In this document: positions 52,737 to 61,212 of the stretch, piece by piece
Position numbering within the stretch: the first letter of the stretch is position 1
How the letters are laid out: every line of letters begins with the position of its first letter
Origin: Achromobacter spanius
Lineage (GTDB): Bacteria; Pseudomonadota; Gammaproteobacteria; Burkholderiales; Burkholderiaceae_B
Assembly: GCF_002812705.1 (NCBI RefSeq)
Contig: NZ_CP025030.1
Coordinates: 4,588,001 to 4,652,000, forward strand
Direction of reading: 5' to 3'
DNA length: 64,000 nucleotides
The notes under the pieces: model-generated
What the model was told of the DNA's origin: nothing
What the model saw: the letters and a program-made list of their open reading frames with translations, nothing else
Database searches by the model: none
Position numbers and translations under genes: made by a program

Positions 52737-52785
52737 TATTTTTACCCGGATTATATTGACAGGCTATTTTTACCCGGATCATAAT
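52737..52785 (+). promoter_or_regulatory. Promoter with a direct-repeat operator upstream of the DUF2239 gene
   Basis: TTGACA (52756-52761) and CATAAT (52780-52785) are spaced by 18 bp. The 15-bp word tatttttacccggat occurs twice, at 52737-52751 and 52765-52779, exactly 28 bp apart, with the second copy inside the spacer. This looks like a repressor site bound on one face of the helix. The regulator is unknown. Confidence 0.7.
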
Positions 52786-52831
52786 CCGCCTTGTGATTGA
52801 TTTGAGATCAGACGAATCGGAACCGGACATC

Positions 52832-53446
52832 ATGACGACCCACCCCACCCCGCGCTATACCGCCTTTGACGGCCACCGCATTCTTGCCGCCGGACCGCTT
52901 GCCGACGTGGCGCTGGCGGTGAAACGCGCCATGTCCACGAGCAGCAGCCAACCCCTGGTGTTCAACGACAACACCGGCCAGCAGACCGACCTGGACCTGC
53001 GCGGCGACGATGCCGCCATCATCGCGCGCCACGCGCCCCCAGTAGAAGCAGAAGCCGAAGCAAGCGAACCACCAGACGCGCAGCCGCGCGGACGTGGCCG
53101 TCCCAAGCTGGGCGTGGTGCCGCGCGAAGTGACGCTGTTGCCTCGGCATTGGGATTGGTTGGCCGCGCAGCCGGGCGGCGCATCGGTGGCACTGCGCAAG
53201 CTGGTGGAGCAAGCACGCCGCGACAACGACGCGCAAGACCTGCAACGCCAGCGCCAGGAAGCCACGTACCGCTTCATGTCCGCCATGGCGGGCAACCTGC
53301 CAGGCTTTGAAGAAGCGACCCGCGCGCTGTACGCGAATGACCGCGAGCGCTTTGCGCAATGCATCGTCGTCTGGCCTGAAGACGTGCGCGGCTACGCAAT
53401 ACGCCTGGCCGGGGACACGGAACCGGCGACGGCGCCGCAACCCTAG
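52832..53446 (+). CDS. DUF2239 family protein
   Basis: A 204-residue protein with the DUF2239 pattern: TAFDGHRILAAGPLADVALAV, then LVFNDNTGQQTDLDLRG, an acidic/Pro linker with a GRGRPKLG patch, and VTLLPRHWDWLAAQPGGASVALRKLVEQAR, which resembles a ribbon-helix-helix or HTH-like end. It is probably DNA-binding through the RGRP AT-hook-like motif, but that is inference. It has its own promoter with repeated operator words. Confidence 0.8.
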   Translation: MTTHPTPRYTAFDGHRILAAGPLADVALAVKRAMSTSSSQPLVFNDNTGQQTDLDLRGDDAAIIARHAPPVEAEAEASEPPDAQPRGRGRPKLGVVPREVTLLPRHWDWLAAQPGGASVALRKLVEQARRDNDAQDLQRQRQEATYRFMSAMAGNLPGFEEATRALYANDRERFAQCIVVWPEDVRGYAIRLAGDTEPATAPQP

Positions 53447-53569
53447 CGCATCGCCGATCCAGGAGCGCTTGTGCCTTTGCCAAGGACAGGCGCAAAGACA
53501 AGCCCGCGTTAAAGAACCATCAAGTTTCTGTACGATTCGGTTTAGCCCTTCTTGAACTGGATCACAGGC

Positions 53570-54991
53570 ATGCCACAACTTGTACTGCTTCTGTTGGGAG
53601 TCCCCTATCTGCGCAAACGATGGAAGGGCCTGTTCGCGGCCGGGTTGTTTTTTCTGGTCGCGGGCGTCTTCGTTTTTATCGATGCGCTGGACAACGCGCT
53701 GTACTTCCCGCTGAACGCCTTCGCCGTCCTCTTCATCATTGAAGGGCTGGCCACGCTGATGATCGCGACGACCGGCGTGGGCGGGCAGCGTGTGCTGCGC
53801 TATGTGAAGGGGCTGTTCGTGCTGCTGGCCGGCAGCCTGATCCTGGCGGGCCACCATCACGGGCACTTTGCCTTGTCGATGATCTTCGGCGCCTTGTTCC
53901 TGACCGACGGCGTGTTGCAATGCCTGGCGGCGTACGTGGTGCGCTACGAGCGGTGGCGCTACGCCTTTGCCGGTGGCATCACTGAAATCATGCTGGCCAT
54001 TTTCTTTTTCCAGCCCTACCCCACCAACTACGTCGGCACCGTGCCGTATTGCGTGGGGCTGTTCCTGGGCATCGCGGGTGTGAAGCTGCTGTGGTTGGCG
54101 CGTCGCGTCAAACACCTGGCGTCGAACCCGGCGTTTGCATCCAATGCGTCGCCGGACTTCTTGCCGTCGGAACCTGCATCCGCCTCCGCGCCCGCTTCCA
54201 ATGCAAACGCTGCGCTGGCGCCCCGCCCCCCTGGCCCGACCGTATGGGACGGCCCGCCCGCCGACTCCGAGCCCGCGCTGACGGTGCATGTGTGGACCCC
54301 ATCCGGCTCGGCCAAGGCCCAAACGCGCAACCTTCCCTTGGTGGACCGCTACATCGCCGCCGTGGACATCAACGGCGTAATCTCCACCGGACACGCCGCA
54401 CTGGAATCACCCGAAGGCATCTACATCAGCCTTTACCCCCGCGACGAAATCGACCGGTCGCCCGATGAATTCGGCAACCTGCTGCGCGCCACCGCCGAAA
54501 ACGACATCCCTGGCGTCTATCAACCCGACTACCCCACGGAATCCAAGGCATGGTGCCCGTCGACCGTGCGCGTGCGTTTCCGCAACTATGACGCGCAGAA
54601 GCTGGCCGACTTCTGGCAGGACTATCGGCAAAACAGCACCTACAACCTGACCCACCGCAACTGCTCCAGCTCGGTGGCGCGGGCGCTGGATGCCGCGTTG
54701 GACGGCGTGGTGGGCCGGCTGCATGGCAGCCAGGCCGGTGGTCGCGTGTTGCTGCGCCTGCTGTTGACGCCGGAATTGTGGGTAGCCTCGCAGATCCGCA
54801 AACGCGCCCTCACGATGGCCTGGACGCCCGGCCTGACGCTGGACTACGCCCGCGCCATGAGCATGCTGGCCGACCCGCGGCCCTTTGGCTGGTGGAAGAT
54901 GTCGCAATTGGCGCTGCGTCGCATCGCCGCATTGCGTGCCAACTGGCGCCAGCAAGACCGCGACGCGCCGCTGCGCAGGCCACCCGTCTAA
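53570..54991 (+). CDS. Membrane protein: HdeD-like domain fused to a permuted papain-like (PPPDE/DUF4105-like) domain
   Basis: A 473-residue protein. The first about 180 residues form six TM helices of the HdeD/DUF308 type. An Ala/Pro/Ser linker (about 185-235) leads to a soluble domain with His275 (STGHAALES) and Cys365 (LTHRNCSSSVARAL). The order His before Cys and the NCSS helix match permuted papain-like thiol peptidases or amidases. I start at the ATG at 53570. Membrane-tethered thiol hydrolase activity is plausible, but the substrate is unknown. Confidence 0.75.
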   Translation: MPQLVLLLLGVPYLRKRWKGLFAAGLFFLVAGVFVFIDALDNALYFPLNAFAVLFIIEGLATLMIATTGVGGQRVLRYVKGLFVLLAGSLILAGHHHGHFALSMIFGALFLTDGVLQCLAAYVVRYERWRYAFAGGITEIMLAIFFFQPYPTNYVGTVPYCVGLFLGIAGVKLLWLARRVKHLASNPAFASNASPDFLPSEPASASAPASNANAALAPRPPGPTVWDGPPADSEPALTVHVWTPSGSAKAQTRNLPLVDRYIAAVDINGVISTGHAALESPEGIYISLYPRDEIDRSPDEFGNLLRATAENDIPGVYQPDYPTESKAWCPSTVRVRFRNYDAQKLADFWQDYRQNSTYNLTHRNCSSSVARALDAALDGVVGRLHGSQAGGRVLLRLLLTPELWVASQIRKRALTMAWTPGLTLDYARAMSMLADPRPFGWWKMSQLALRRIAALRANWRQQDRDAPLRRPPV

Positions 54992-55130
54992 GCTCCGCTT
55001 GCGCCACCATCCAGAATTCAAGCTGTCGATGCGGGCCCCTGGGCACGCACCTTGCTACCCGCATCGTCACGCACGACATGCCGCCGCCGTTGCGCTTTAA
55101 TGGACCCGTGCATGTCAACCAAGGACCATC

Positions 55131-55511
55131 ATGTCCACGCCCAAGAACTTCCTGCTCTACGACGGAGACTGCCCCTTCTGCTCGAACTACGTGCGGATGC
55201 TGCAATTGCAAAAAGCAGTGGGCCGGATCGAACTGCTCAATATGCGCGACCATCCCGACCTGGCCGTGGCCTACAAGGCGCAGGGCTATGACCTGAACCA
55301 AGGCATGTTGCTGCATCTGGATGGCCAGGATTACTGGGGCGCCGACTGCATCAACCGGCTGGCGATGCTCAGCACCGGTAACGACCTGTTCAACAGCCTG
55401 AACGCCGCCGTGTTTCGCAACCGCTGCCTGTCGACGGCGCTGTACCCCTTCATGCGCACGGGCCGCAGCCTGGCGCTGACCCTGCTGGGCAAGCGGAAGA
55501 TGCAGTTGTAG
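55131..55511 (+). CDS. DCC-family thiol-disulfide oxidoreductase (DUF393)
   Basis: A 126-residue protein opening YDGDCPFCSNYV, the DxxCxxC motif (Cys14, Cys17) that names the DCC family, then GADCINRLAML. It probably performs thiol redox chemistry, often near membranes. It is a single gene with its own start, 139 bp after the membrane fusion gene. Confidence 0.88.
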   Translation: MSTPKNFLLYDGDCPFCSNYVRMLQLQKAVGRIELLNMRDHPDLAVAYKAQGYDLNQGMLLHLDGQDYWGADCINRLAMLSTGNDLFNSLNAAVFRNRCLSTALYPFMRTGRSLALTLLGKRKMQL

Positions 55512-55529
55512 GCGTGGGAACGTGGCCGG

Positions 55530-56426
55530 CTAGCTGCGGCCCGCCGCCCCGTCCACGTCCGCCACCCGTTGCAAGAACGCGTCCAGCGCGGGGTTGTCGT
55601 GCTGGGCGTGCCAGGCAAGGTACATGTCGGCGTACAGATTACGTTGGCCGATCGGCCGGAATTCCACCCCTTCAAAGCGCAGTTCCCGCGCGGAATCCGG
55701 CACGATGCCCACGCCCAGCCCCGCGCGCACCAGCGCCAGCAGCGTATGGGTTTGCCCCGCGCGCTGCACGTAGTCGGGCTGCACATCGGCCAGCCCGAAC
55801 GCCCCCACGATACGGTCATAGAAGTACTTGCCTTCGCGTGGCGAATACAGCACGAACGGCTGGCCCTGCAACAGACGCAGCGGCACGGTGTCGTGTTCGC
55901 ACAGGGGCGAGCCGGCGGGCAGCGCCAGCACCAGGGGTTCGCGCTCGATCAGGCGGGACTCAATGCCGGCTTGCTGCGGCACGCTGCGCGCCAGGATGAC
56001 GTCCAACTCGCGCGCCAACAGCAGCCGGTCCAGATCGGTGCTGACCGTCTCGCGCAGTTGGATTTCAACGCCCGCCAGCAGCTTGCGCGCCCGCATGATC
56101 ATCGACGGCATCAGCCGGTAGGACGCCACCGCCGTAAAGCCCAGGGTGATGTGCCCGGCATCGCCCCCTGACGTGCGCCGCGCCGTGGCGGCCGCGCGCG
56201 CTGAAAACTCCAGCAGATGGCGCGCATCGCGCAGAAAACGCCGGCCCGCCGCGCTTAGCAGCACCTGACGGCTGTTGCGCTCGAAAAGCGTCACGCCCAG
56301 ATCCTGTTCCAGCAGTTGAATCTGGCGCGACAGCGGCGGCTGCGTCATGCATAGCCGTTCAGCGGCGCGGCCGAAGTGCAGCTCTTCGGCCACCGCAATG
56401 AAACACTCCAACTGACGGAATTCCAT
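55530..56426 (-). CDS. LysR-family transcriptional regulator
   Basis: A 298-residue LysR protein of the CbbR/BenM-like group with HTH LHFGRAAERLCMTQPPLSRQI. The start at MEFRQLECF (56426) is the usual LysR opening. It is divergent from a Bug receptor and a hydroxyacid dehydrogenase (190 bp), which it probably controls in response to an aromatic or carboxylic acid. Confidence 0.9.
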   Translation of the reverse strand: MEFRQLECFIAVAEELHFGRAAERLCMTQPPLSRQIQLLEQDLGVTLFERNSRQVLLSAAGRRFLRDARHLLEFSARAAATARRTSGGDAGHITLGFTAVASYRLMPSMIMRARKLLAGVEIQLRETVSTDLDRLLLARELDVILARSVPQQAGIESRLIEREPLVLALPAGSPLCEHDTVPLRLLQGQPFVLYSPREGKYFYDRIVGAFGLADVQPDYVQRAGQTHTLLALVRAGLGVGIVPDSARELRFEGVEFRPIGQRNLYADMYLAWHAQHDNPALDAFLQRVADVDGAAGRS

Positions 56427-56616
56427 CGATTCAATCCTTGAATTGATCAATGCTATTTATAGCTCGAACGGCTATCCATCGAAAGCCGTTTCTATACTCC
56501 GAAAAAATGGCCGCGCACCGGCCCGCAGGACCCAAAGGAGCATCACCGCAGCACGTTGATTTTTCGCGGCGCAAGCCGCTTGCCAACGCAAATTCACCCT
56601 AAAAAAGAGAAGAGAC

Positions 56617-57612
56617 ATGGAGACAACCCCCATCGCCCGCCCCCGCGTCCGGCTCATCGCCGCGGCGCTGGCCCTGGCCGCCACCGCCGCATTGCCTTTC
56701 AGCACGCAGGCCGCCGGGTACCCCGAGCGCCCCATCAACCTGATCGTGCCGTTTTCGCCGGGCGGGGGCACCGACATCTCGGCGCGCCTGTTGGCCGTAG
56801 CGCTCACCGAGAAGCTGGCGGCGTCGGTGGTGGTGGACAACCGCCCCGGCGCGGGCGGGCAGATAGCCGCGGATCTGGTGGCGCGCTCGCCGGCCGACGG
56901 CTACACGCTGCTGTTCGCCAATTCCGGCATGCTGGCGATCAACCCGTGGATCTACAAGCTGCATTCGGACCCGGCCACCGCGTTCGCGCCCGTGTCGCTG
57001 TTTTCGGATCTGCCCTTCGTACTGGTCGTGCCCACCACCCTGCCGGCCAAGAACGTGGCGGACCTGGTGACGCTGGCCAAAGCCGAACCGGGCAAGCACA
57101 CCTTTGCCAGTTCCGGCACGGGCGGCGCGCCGCATTTGTCGGGTGAAATCTTCCAGCAGGCAACCGGCGTCGACCTGATGCATGTGCCCTACAAAGGCGG
57201 CGGCCCCGCCATGACCGACCTGATGGCCGGCCGGGTCGACATGCTGTTCGCGTCCGTGCTGGAAACCATGCCCTACGTCACCGCGGGCAAGCTGCGCGCG
57301 CTGGCGGTCACGGGCGACAGCCGCTCGCCCGCCATGCCCGATGTGCCCACGATTGATGAAGCCGGCGTGAAGAACGCGCAATCCGGCTCGTGGACCGCCG
57401 TGCTGGCGCCGGCCGGCACGCCTCCCGCCGTGATCGACAAGCTGTCACAAGCCATACGCGATGTTGCCAACGACCCGGCCATCAAGACCAAGCTGGAATC
57501 GCAAGGTGCCGTGGCCCACGGCTCGACCCCGCAGCAGTTGCAAGAGTTGGCCGCCAGCGAACGCGCGCGCTACGGGCAGATCATCAAGACTCGCAATATC
57601 CAAACCAATTGA
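56617..57612 (+). CDS. Bug/TctC-family periplasmic substrate-binding receptor
   Basis: A 331-residue exported receptor: signal peptide about residues 1-32 ending TQAAG, then YPERPINLIVPFSPGGGTD, VVDNRPGAGGQIAADLVA and MHVPYKGGGPAMTDLMAGRVD. AAAGAGAAGAG precedes the ATG. It is followed 61 bp later by a hydroxyacid dehydrogenase, so the ligand may be a hydroxy- or keto-acid. No permease genes are adjacent. Confidence 0.92.
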   Translation: METTPIARPRVRLIAAALALAATAALPFSTQAAGYPERPINLIVPFSPGGGTDISARLLAVALTEKLAASVVVDNRPGAGGQIAADLVARSPADGYTLLFANSGMLAINPWIYKLHSDPATAFAPVSLFSDLPFVLVVPTTLPAKNVADLVTLAKAEPGKHTFASSGTGGAPHLSGEIFQQATGVDLMHVPYKGGGPAMTDLMAGRVDMLFASVLETMPYVTAGKLRALAVTGDSRSPAMPDVPTIDEAGVKNAQSGSWTAVLAPAGTPPAVIDKLSQAIRDVANDPAIKTKLESQGAVAHGSTPQQLQELAASERARYGQIIKTRNIQTN

Positions 57613-57673
57613 TAGCCACCCGGCCCGGCTTCCTCCGGGCCATTTCGATGAACCATCCCCATAAGCCGCACCC

Positions 57674-58639
57674 ATGACCGATTCCCTGCCCTCCTCCGCC
57701 CCGCACCTGTTGATGGTCGGCCCTTTGCTGCCTGACCTGGTTGCGGACCTTGAATCGCGCTATCACGTGCATCGCTTGTGGGAAGCCGCCGACGCCGACG
57801 CGCTGCTGCGCGAACACGGAGCGAACATTCGCGGCATCGCTACCAGCGGGCGCTTTGGCGCCACGGCCGAGCTGATCAACGCGCTGCCGGCGCTGGAAGG
57901 CATTTTCAGTTTTGGCGTGGGCTACGACACCATCGACCTGACTGCCGCGAAGGCGCGCGGCGTGGTCGTCACCAACACGCCCGGCGTGCTGGACGCCTGC
58001 GTGGCCGACACCGCGCTGGCCTTGATGCTGGCCGCGCCGCGCCGTATCGCCCAAGCCGACCGCTTCGTGCGCGCCGGCCGCTGGCCCAATGAAGGCTTTC
58101 CGCTGGGCACCCGCATGAGCGGCAAGCGCTGCGGCATCGTGGGCCTGGGCAATATCGGCTTGCAGATCGCCCGCCGCGCCGCCGCCTTCGATATGGAAAT
58201 CCTGTACACCAATCGCAAGCCGCGCGCCGATGCGCCGGCTGAATACCGCTACGTGGCGGACATCGAAACGCTGGCCGCGCAGTGCGACTTCCTGGTGCTG
58301 GCCGTGCCGGGCGGCGGCGCCACGCAGCACATGGTGAACGCGCGGGTGCTGGACGCGCTGGGTCCGCAGGGCTGGCTGATCAACATTGCGCGCGGCACGG
58401 TGGTTGACGAAGCCGCGCTGGTCAGCGCTTTGGAAAACAAGCGCATCGCGGGCGCGGGGCTGGATGTGTTCGAACACGAACCCGAGACCCCGGCCGCGCT
58501 GCACGCGATGGACAACGTGGTGCTGCTGCCGCACATCGCCAGCGGCACGCACGAAACCCGCCGCGCCATGGCCGATTTGATGGTGGCGAACCTGGACGGC
58601 TGGTTTCGGGATGAGAAAGTGCTGACGCGGGTGGTTTAA
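57674..58639 (+). CDS. D-2-hydroxyacid dehydrogenase
   Basis: A 321-residue NAD(P)-dependent dehydrogenase. The cofactor motif is GIVGLGNIGLQIA; the catalytic residues are Arg240 (NIARGTVVDE), Glu269 (DVFEHEPE) and His287 (LLPHIASG). It resembles GhrB-like glyoxylate/hydroxypyruvate reductases. It is probably co-transcribed with the Bug receptor and regulated by the divergent LysR. Confidence 0.92.
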   Translation: MTDSLPSSAPHLLMVGPLLPDLVADLESRYHVHRLWEAADADALLREHGANIRGIATSGRFGATAELINALPALEGIFSFGVGYDTIDLTAAKARGVVVTNTPGVLDACVADTALALMLAAPRRIAQADRFVRAGRWPNEGFPLGTRMSGKRCGIVGLGNIGLQIARRAAAFDMEILYTNRKPRADAPAEYRYVADIETLAAQCDFLVLAVPGGGATQHMVNARVLDALGPQGWLINIARGTVVDEAALVSALENKRIAGAGLDVFEHEPETPAALHAMDNVVLLPHIASGTHETRRAMADLMVANLDGWFRDEKVLTRVV

Positions 58640-58711
58640 GGCGATGGTACGAAAGCGCCGGCGTCGCGGCGCTTGGGCCAAAGCGATAGGGCACAGCGCT
58701 TGGACTTGCCC

Positions 58712-59113
58712 TTACTCGCTGACCCACTGCAAGTCGGGTGACGGCGCGCCTTCCTGTTGGAAATGCAGCAGAGCCGCCTTCGCCATGTCCCGGTCCACGC
58801 ATTGATACTGCTGGTAGCTGCCCGCCTGGCCCCCCACCACCACTTCCTGATCGTGGTCTTCCGAGCGCGAGGGGTCGATCAGCGTATAGATGCGCGCGTC
58901 GTCATCCAGTGTGATCGACACGACGAACGCGCCATCGCCGCCACCGATCGCCATGACGGTTTCGTCTTCCGTCACGAAGGCGATGGAACTGAATTGCGCG
59001 CCGTCCAGTTGGTCCAGCGCGGCCAAGTTATCGGCGTGACTTGGGTCGTCGCGCTCGCTGACCGCGACGCGTTCGCCCAGACGGCGTTCTTCAATAAGTT
59101 TTTTTATTTTCAC
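58712..59113 (-). CDS. Imm1-like immunity protein
   Basis: A 133-residue acidic protein whose middle (AIGGGDGAFVVSITLDDDARIY) and end (DMAKAALLHFQQEGAPSPDLQW) follow the Imm1 pattern of ALxxFxxxGxxPxxxxW. Imm1 proteins neutralise cognate deaminase or other polymorphic toxins. No toxin or secretion gene is adjacent, so it would be an orphan immunity gene. The family match is moderate and rests on short motifs. Confidence 0.6.
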   Translation of the reverse strand: MKIKKLIEERRLGERVAVSERDDPSHADNLAALDQLDGAQFSSIAFVTEDETVMAIGGGDGAFVVSITLDDDARIYTLIDPSRSEDHDQEVVVGGQAGSYQQYQCVDRDMAKAALLHFQQEGAPSPDLQWVSE

Positions 59114-59265
59114 AGCGTTCCAGCCCCCTTGATCATGGACGCGTGGCCACCCGCGTGACCAGCGCCGCTCTATTGCTGCCCCGTAAAAGACAAGGCGCTA
59201 AAAGAAGCAGTCTACCGGGATCGGGGCAAGCGGGTACGGGCTTCGGTTTATGCCAGAATTGCGCC

Positions 59266-59799
59266 ATGAAATTGATCATTACCGCCGCCGTTCTGCTATT
59301 GGCCACCGTGGCATCCATCGTTTATCGGGTGAAGCAGCGCAGCCCCGACGACACCGGCCACCGTATCCGCAGCGATCTCGTCGCGGGCGGCTTGATGTTT
59401 GCGTTTATTGCGCCGGCCATTGGCGGCATCGCGGTCACGCTGGTGCTCAGCGCCGTTTCGCAGACCCCTAGAAACCTGATGATCATGGTTTTCGGCCTGC
59501 CCTGGTTTTATTTATTTGGCGTAATCCCCGCACTGCTGTGCGGCGTCGTGGCCGGCGCGCTGAGGCCCGTGCGGTCCACCTGGGCGGCGCTGGGCAAGAT
59601 TGCGCTGGTCGGGCTGGTCTTTGGAATGGGTTCTTTCCTGCCGTTCTCCGGCCGCGATGCCGAAGTGCGCGACGTCCTCTTCCCGTTCTTCGTGGGTGGC
59701 CTGCCCGGGATGCTCAGCGGCTTTCTCTGCGCCTACTGGTTCTACGGCAAACCCGGCAGCGTGCGTCCGACAAGCGCAGACGCGTCCCAAGTGGCATGA
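59266..59799 (+). CDS. Integral membrane protein, unknown function
   Basis: A 177-residue hydrophobic protein with about five TM segments, beginning KLIITAAVLLLATVASIVY. The ATG at 59266 is preferred because the upstream frame is polar and unlike a membrane protein. I recognise no family. It is a single gene divergent from the Imm1-like gene. Confidence 0.7.
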   Translation: MKLIITAAVLLLATVASIVYRVKQRSPDDTGHRIRSDLVAGGLMFAFIAPAIGGIAVTLVLSAVSQTPRNLMIMVFGLPWFYLFGVIPALLCGVVAGALRPVRSTWAALGKIALVGLVFGMGSFLPFSGRDAEVRDVLFPFFVGGLPGMLSGFLCAYWFYGKPGSVRPTSADASQVA

Positions 59800-59858
59800 C
59801 GTGAAACGAAGCGCCCCGGCGTGGTCAACTGCAAGCCGCGCCTGAGCGTCAACCGCTA

Positions 59859-60065
59859 TCAGCGCTCTTCCTGCCGTTCCTTCTCTTCGGCCGCCGCCAC
59901 ATCCTCCAGCTTCACCGTCTGCGTACAGCCATTGGCTGCCGCACATTGGCCGGGCTGTTGCGAGCTTTTCACGCACTCGGCAAAGGCCAGCGCGGCGTCC
60001 ACCGTCGCGAAGTGGTACGAATGTCCATCCGTGAAAGCGACCTTTCCTTCGACTGAGCAATCCAT
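59859..60065 (-). CDS. Small hypothetical protein
   Basis: A 68-residue protein (CSVEGKVAFTDGHSYHFATVD, three further Cys in ECVKSS, QCAAANGCTQ, and a charged Glu/Arg tail). GGAG stands 7 bp before the ATG. It lies 11 bp after a 26-codon gene on the same strand. No family is recognised; the cysteine pattern might bind metal or form disulfides. Confidence 0.65.
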   Translation of the reverse strand: MDCSVEGKVAFTDGHSYHFATVDAALAFAECVKSSQQPGQCAAANGCTQTVKLEDVAAAEEKERQEER

Positions 60066-60076
60066 GCCTGACTCCG

Positions 60077-60157
60077 TTAGCGACGCAATTCTTCGTCGGC
60101 ATAGCCAAACGGCCAGCGGCGCTTGTTCGGTTCAGGGGTCGGCTTTTCGTTATTCAT
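60077..60157 (-). CDS. Very small protein (26 residues), first gene of a two-gene unit
   Basis: ATG at 60157, seven bases after GGAG, and stop at 60077; the product begins MNNEKPTPEPNKRRWPFGYA and ends DEELRR. Its own ribosome site and tight spacing to the 68-residue gene downstream support translation. A perfect palindrome atattcgaatat (60169-60180) sits just upstream. The function is unknown. Confidence 0.55.
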   Translation of the reverse strand: MNNEKPTPEPNKRRWPFGYADEELRR

Positions 60158-60168
60158 GATGGACTCCA

Positions 60169-60180
60169 ATATTCGAATAT
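60169..60180. promoter_or_regulatory. Palindrome upstream of the small two-gene unit
   Basis: The sequence atattcgaatat is a perfect 12-bp palindrome, 12 bp before the small gene start. It may be an operator or simply part of an AT-rich promoter. Confidence 0.4.
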
Positions 60181-60417
60181 AAGAATCCTATCTGCGTAGT
60201 TGTAACAGCGACGTAAGGGTTCGCAAACAAGCCCTTCATTGCTACGGTGTGCGCGCATGTCATGAATAAGTGATAGCACACGGCATTCGCCCACAAGGGC
60301 GATATTCCCATGACCGCATCCAGTGCTATCAATAAAGCGCCAAGGGTGAAACCGCCGTCCGTCGGCATAACAACATCCGGCCCGATACGGATTGGCAATC
60401 TGAGGGAGGGCTTTGTC

Positions 60418-60642
60418 ATGGCCTCAGGCTCGCGACTGTCTGACGTAATTGTCAAACTGCCGGACCGGTCGACTGTGCGCATCGAACGTCGCCTGGTCAT
60501 TATTCGAAGCGCCGACGCGGCGCCAGAACATCGTTATGTCTGCACGTTGGAATCAGGCGAGCAAGTAACCTGGCTGGGCGATGGCAAGTACCGGTTACCA
60601 GACGGCGCCGTCGCGGTGGCTGTGGCACACAAGCGTCCGTAG
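60418..60642 (+). CDS. Small hypothetical protein
   Basis: About 74 residues from the ATG at 60418, preceded by GGGAGGG at good distance; an in-frame ATG at 60310 would add 36 residues of low-complexity sequence. The product (SDVIVKLPDRSTVRIERRL, then CTLESGEQVTWLGDGKYRL) reads like a small beta-rich fold. No family is recognised. Confidence 0.55.
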   Translation: MASGSRLSDVIVKLPDRSTVRIERRLVIIRSADAAPEHRYVCTLESGEQVTWLGDGKYRLPDGAVAVAVAHKRP

Positions 60643-60674
60643 TTACGACGCGCGCCGCACCCTTGCGCTGCAAT

Positions 60675-61013
60675 TCAATGATTTTCCTTTGCATGATTGA
60701 CCGTGTACTTGGGGATGTCGACCGTCAGGTCCTGTTCGCCGACGATGGCCTGACAACTTAAGCGCGACTGCGGCTCGACGCCCCACGCGCGGTCCAGCAG
60801 GTCTTCTTCGCCCTCTTCCACGTCGTTAAGCGCATCAAAACCGCTGCGCACGATGCAGTGGCAGGTTGTGCAGGCACGGCTTTTTTCGCACGCATGTTCA
60901 ATTTCTATGCCGTGATGCAGCAACGCATCACAGAGGGAAGTTCCCGCGGACACGTCCAGCACCGCGCCGGCGGGTGCAAGATCGGGATGGGGAAGAACGG
61001 TGATTTTTGGCAT
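60675..61013 (-). CDS. fdx: Isc-type 2Fe-2S ferredoxin
   Basis: A 112-residue adrenodoxin-type ferredoxin. Cluster ligands are Cys42, Cys48, Cys51 (ACEKSRACTTC) and Cys87 (SRLSCQA). The length and the tail (TVDIPKYTVNHAKENH) are those of Fdx from the iron-sulfur cluster assembly pathway, where it gives electrons for cluster building. It lies alone here, without isc genes. Confidence 0.93.
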   Translation of the reverse strand: MPKITVLPHPDLAPAGAVLDVSAGTSLCDALLHHGIEIEHACEKSRACTTCHCIVRSGFDALNDVEEGEEDLLDRAWGVEPQSRLSCQAIVGEQDLTVDIPKYTVNHAKENH

Positions 61014-61212
61014 ATCGGGCCCGCCTTATGTGTCGGTCTTGGAATATTCAAACCCAGACCCCGAGCCTAAAGATGTCCATGCTGGCAAGGTCAAGCGCCC
61101 GTCACCAAAAACAATTGTCAAGTCCACACCAGTTACCGCGTCAAAACACTGTTATCGCCCCACAATCAGTGCGCACGAATTCTCTGGACATCGTGTCCTT
61201 CAGGAGACCCTC

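Noticed and set aside
60150..60500. Minus-strand frame of 116 codons with some hydrophobic stretches
   Set aside because: No ribosome site, partly antisense to the small plus-strand gene, and overlapping the start of the 26-codon gene; composition is not convincing.
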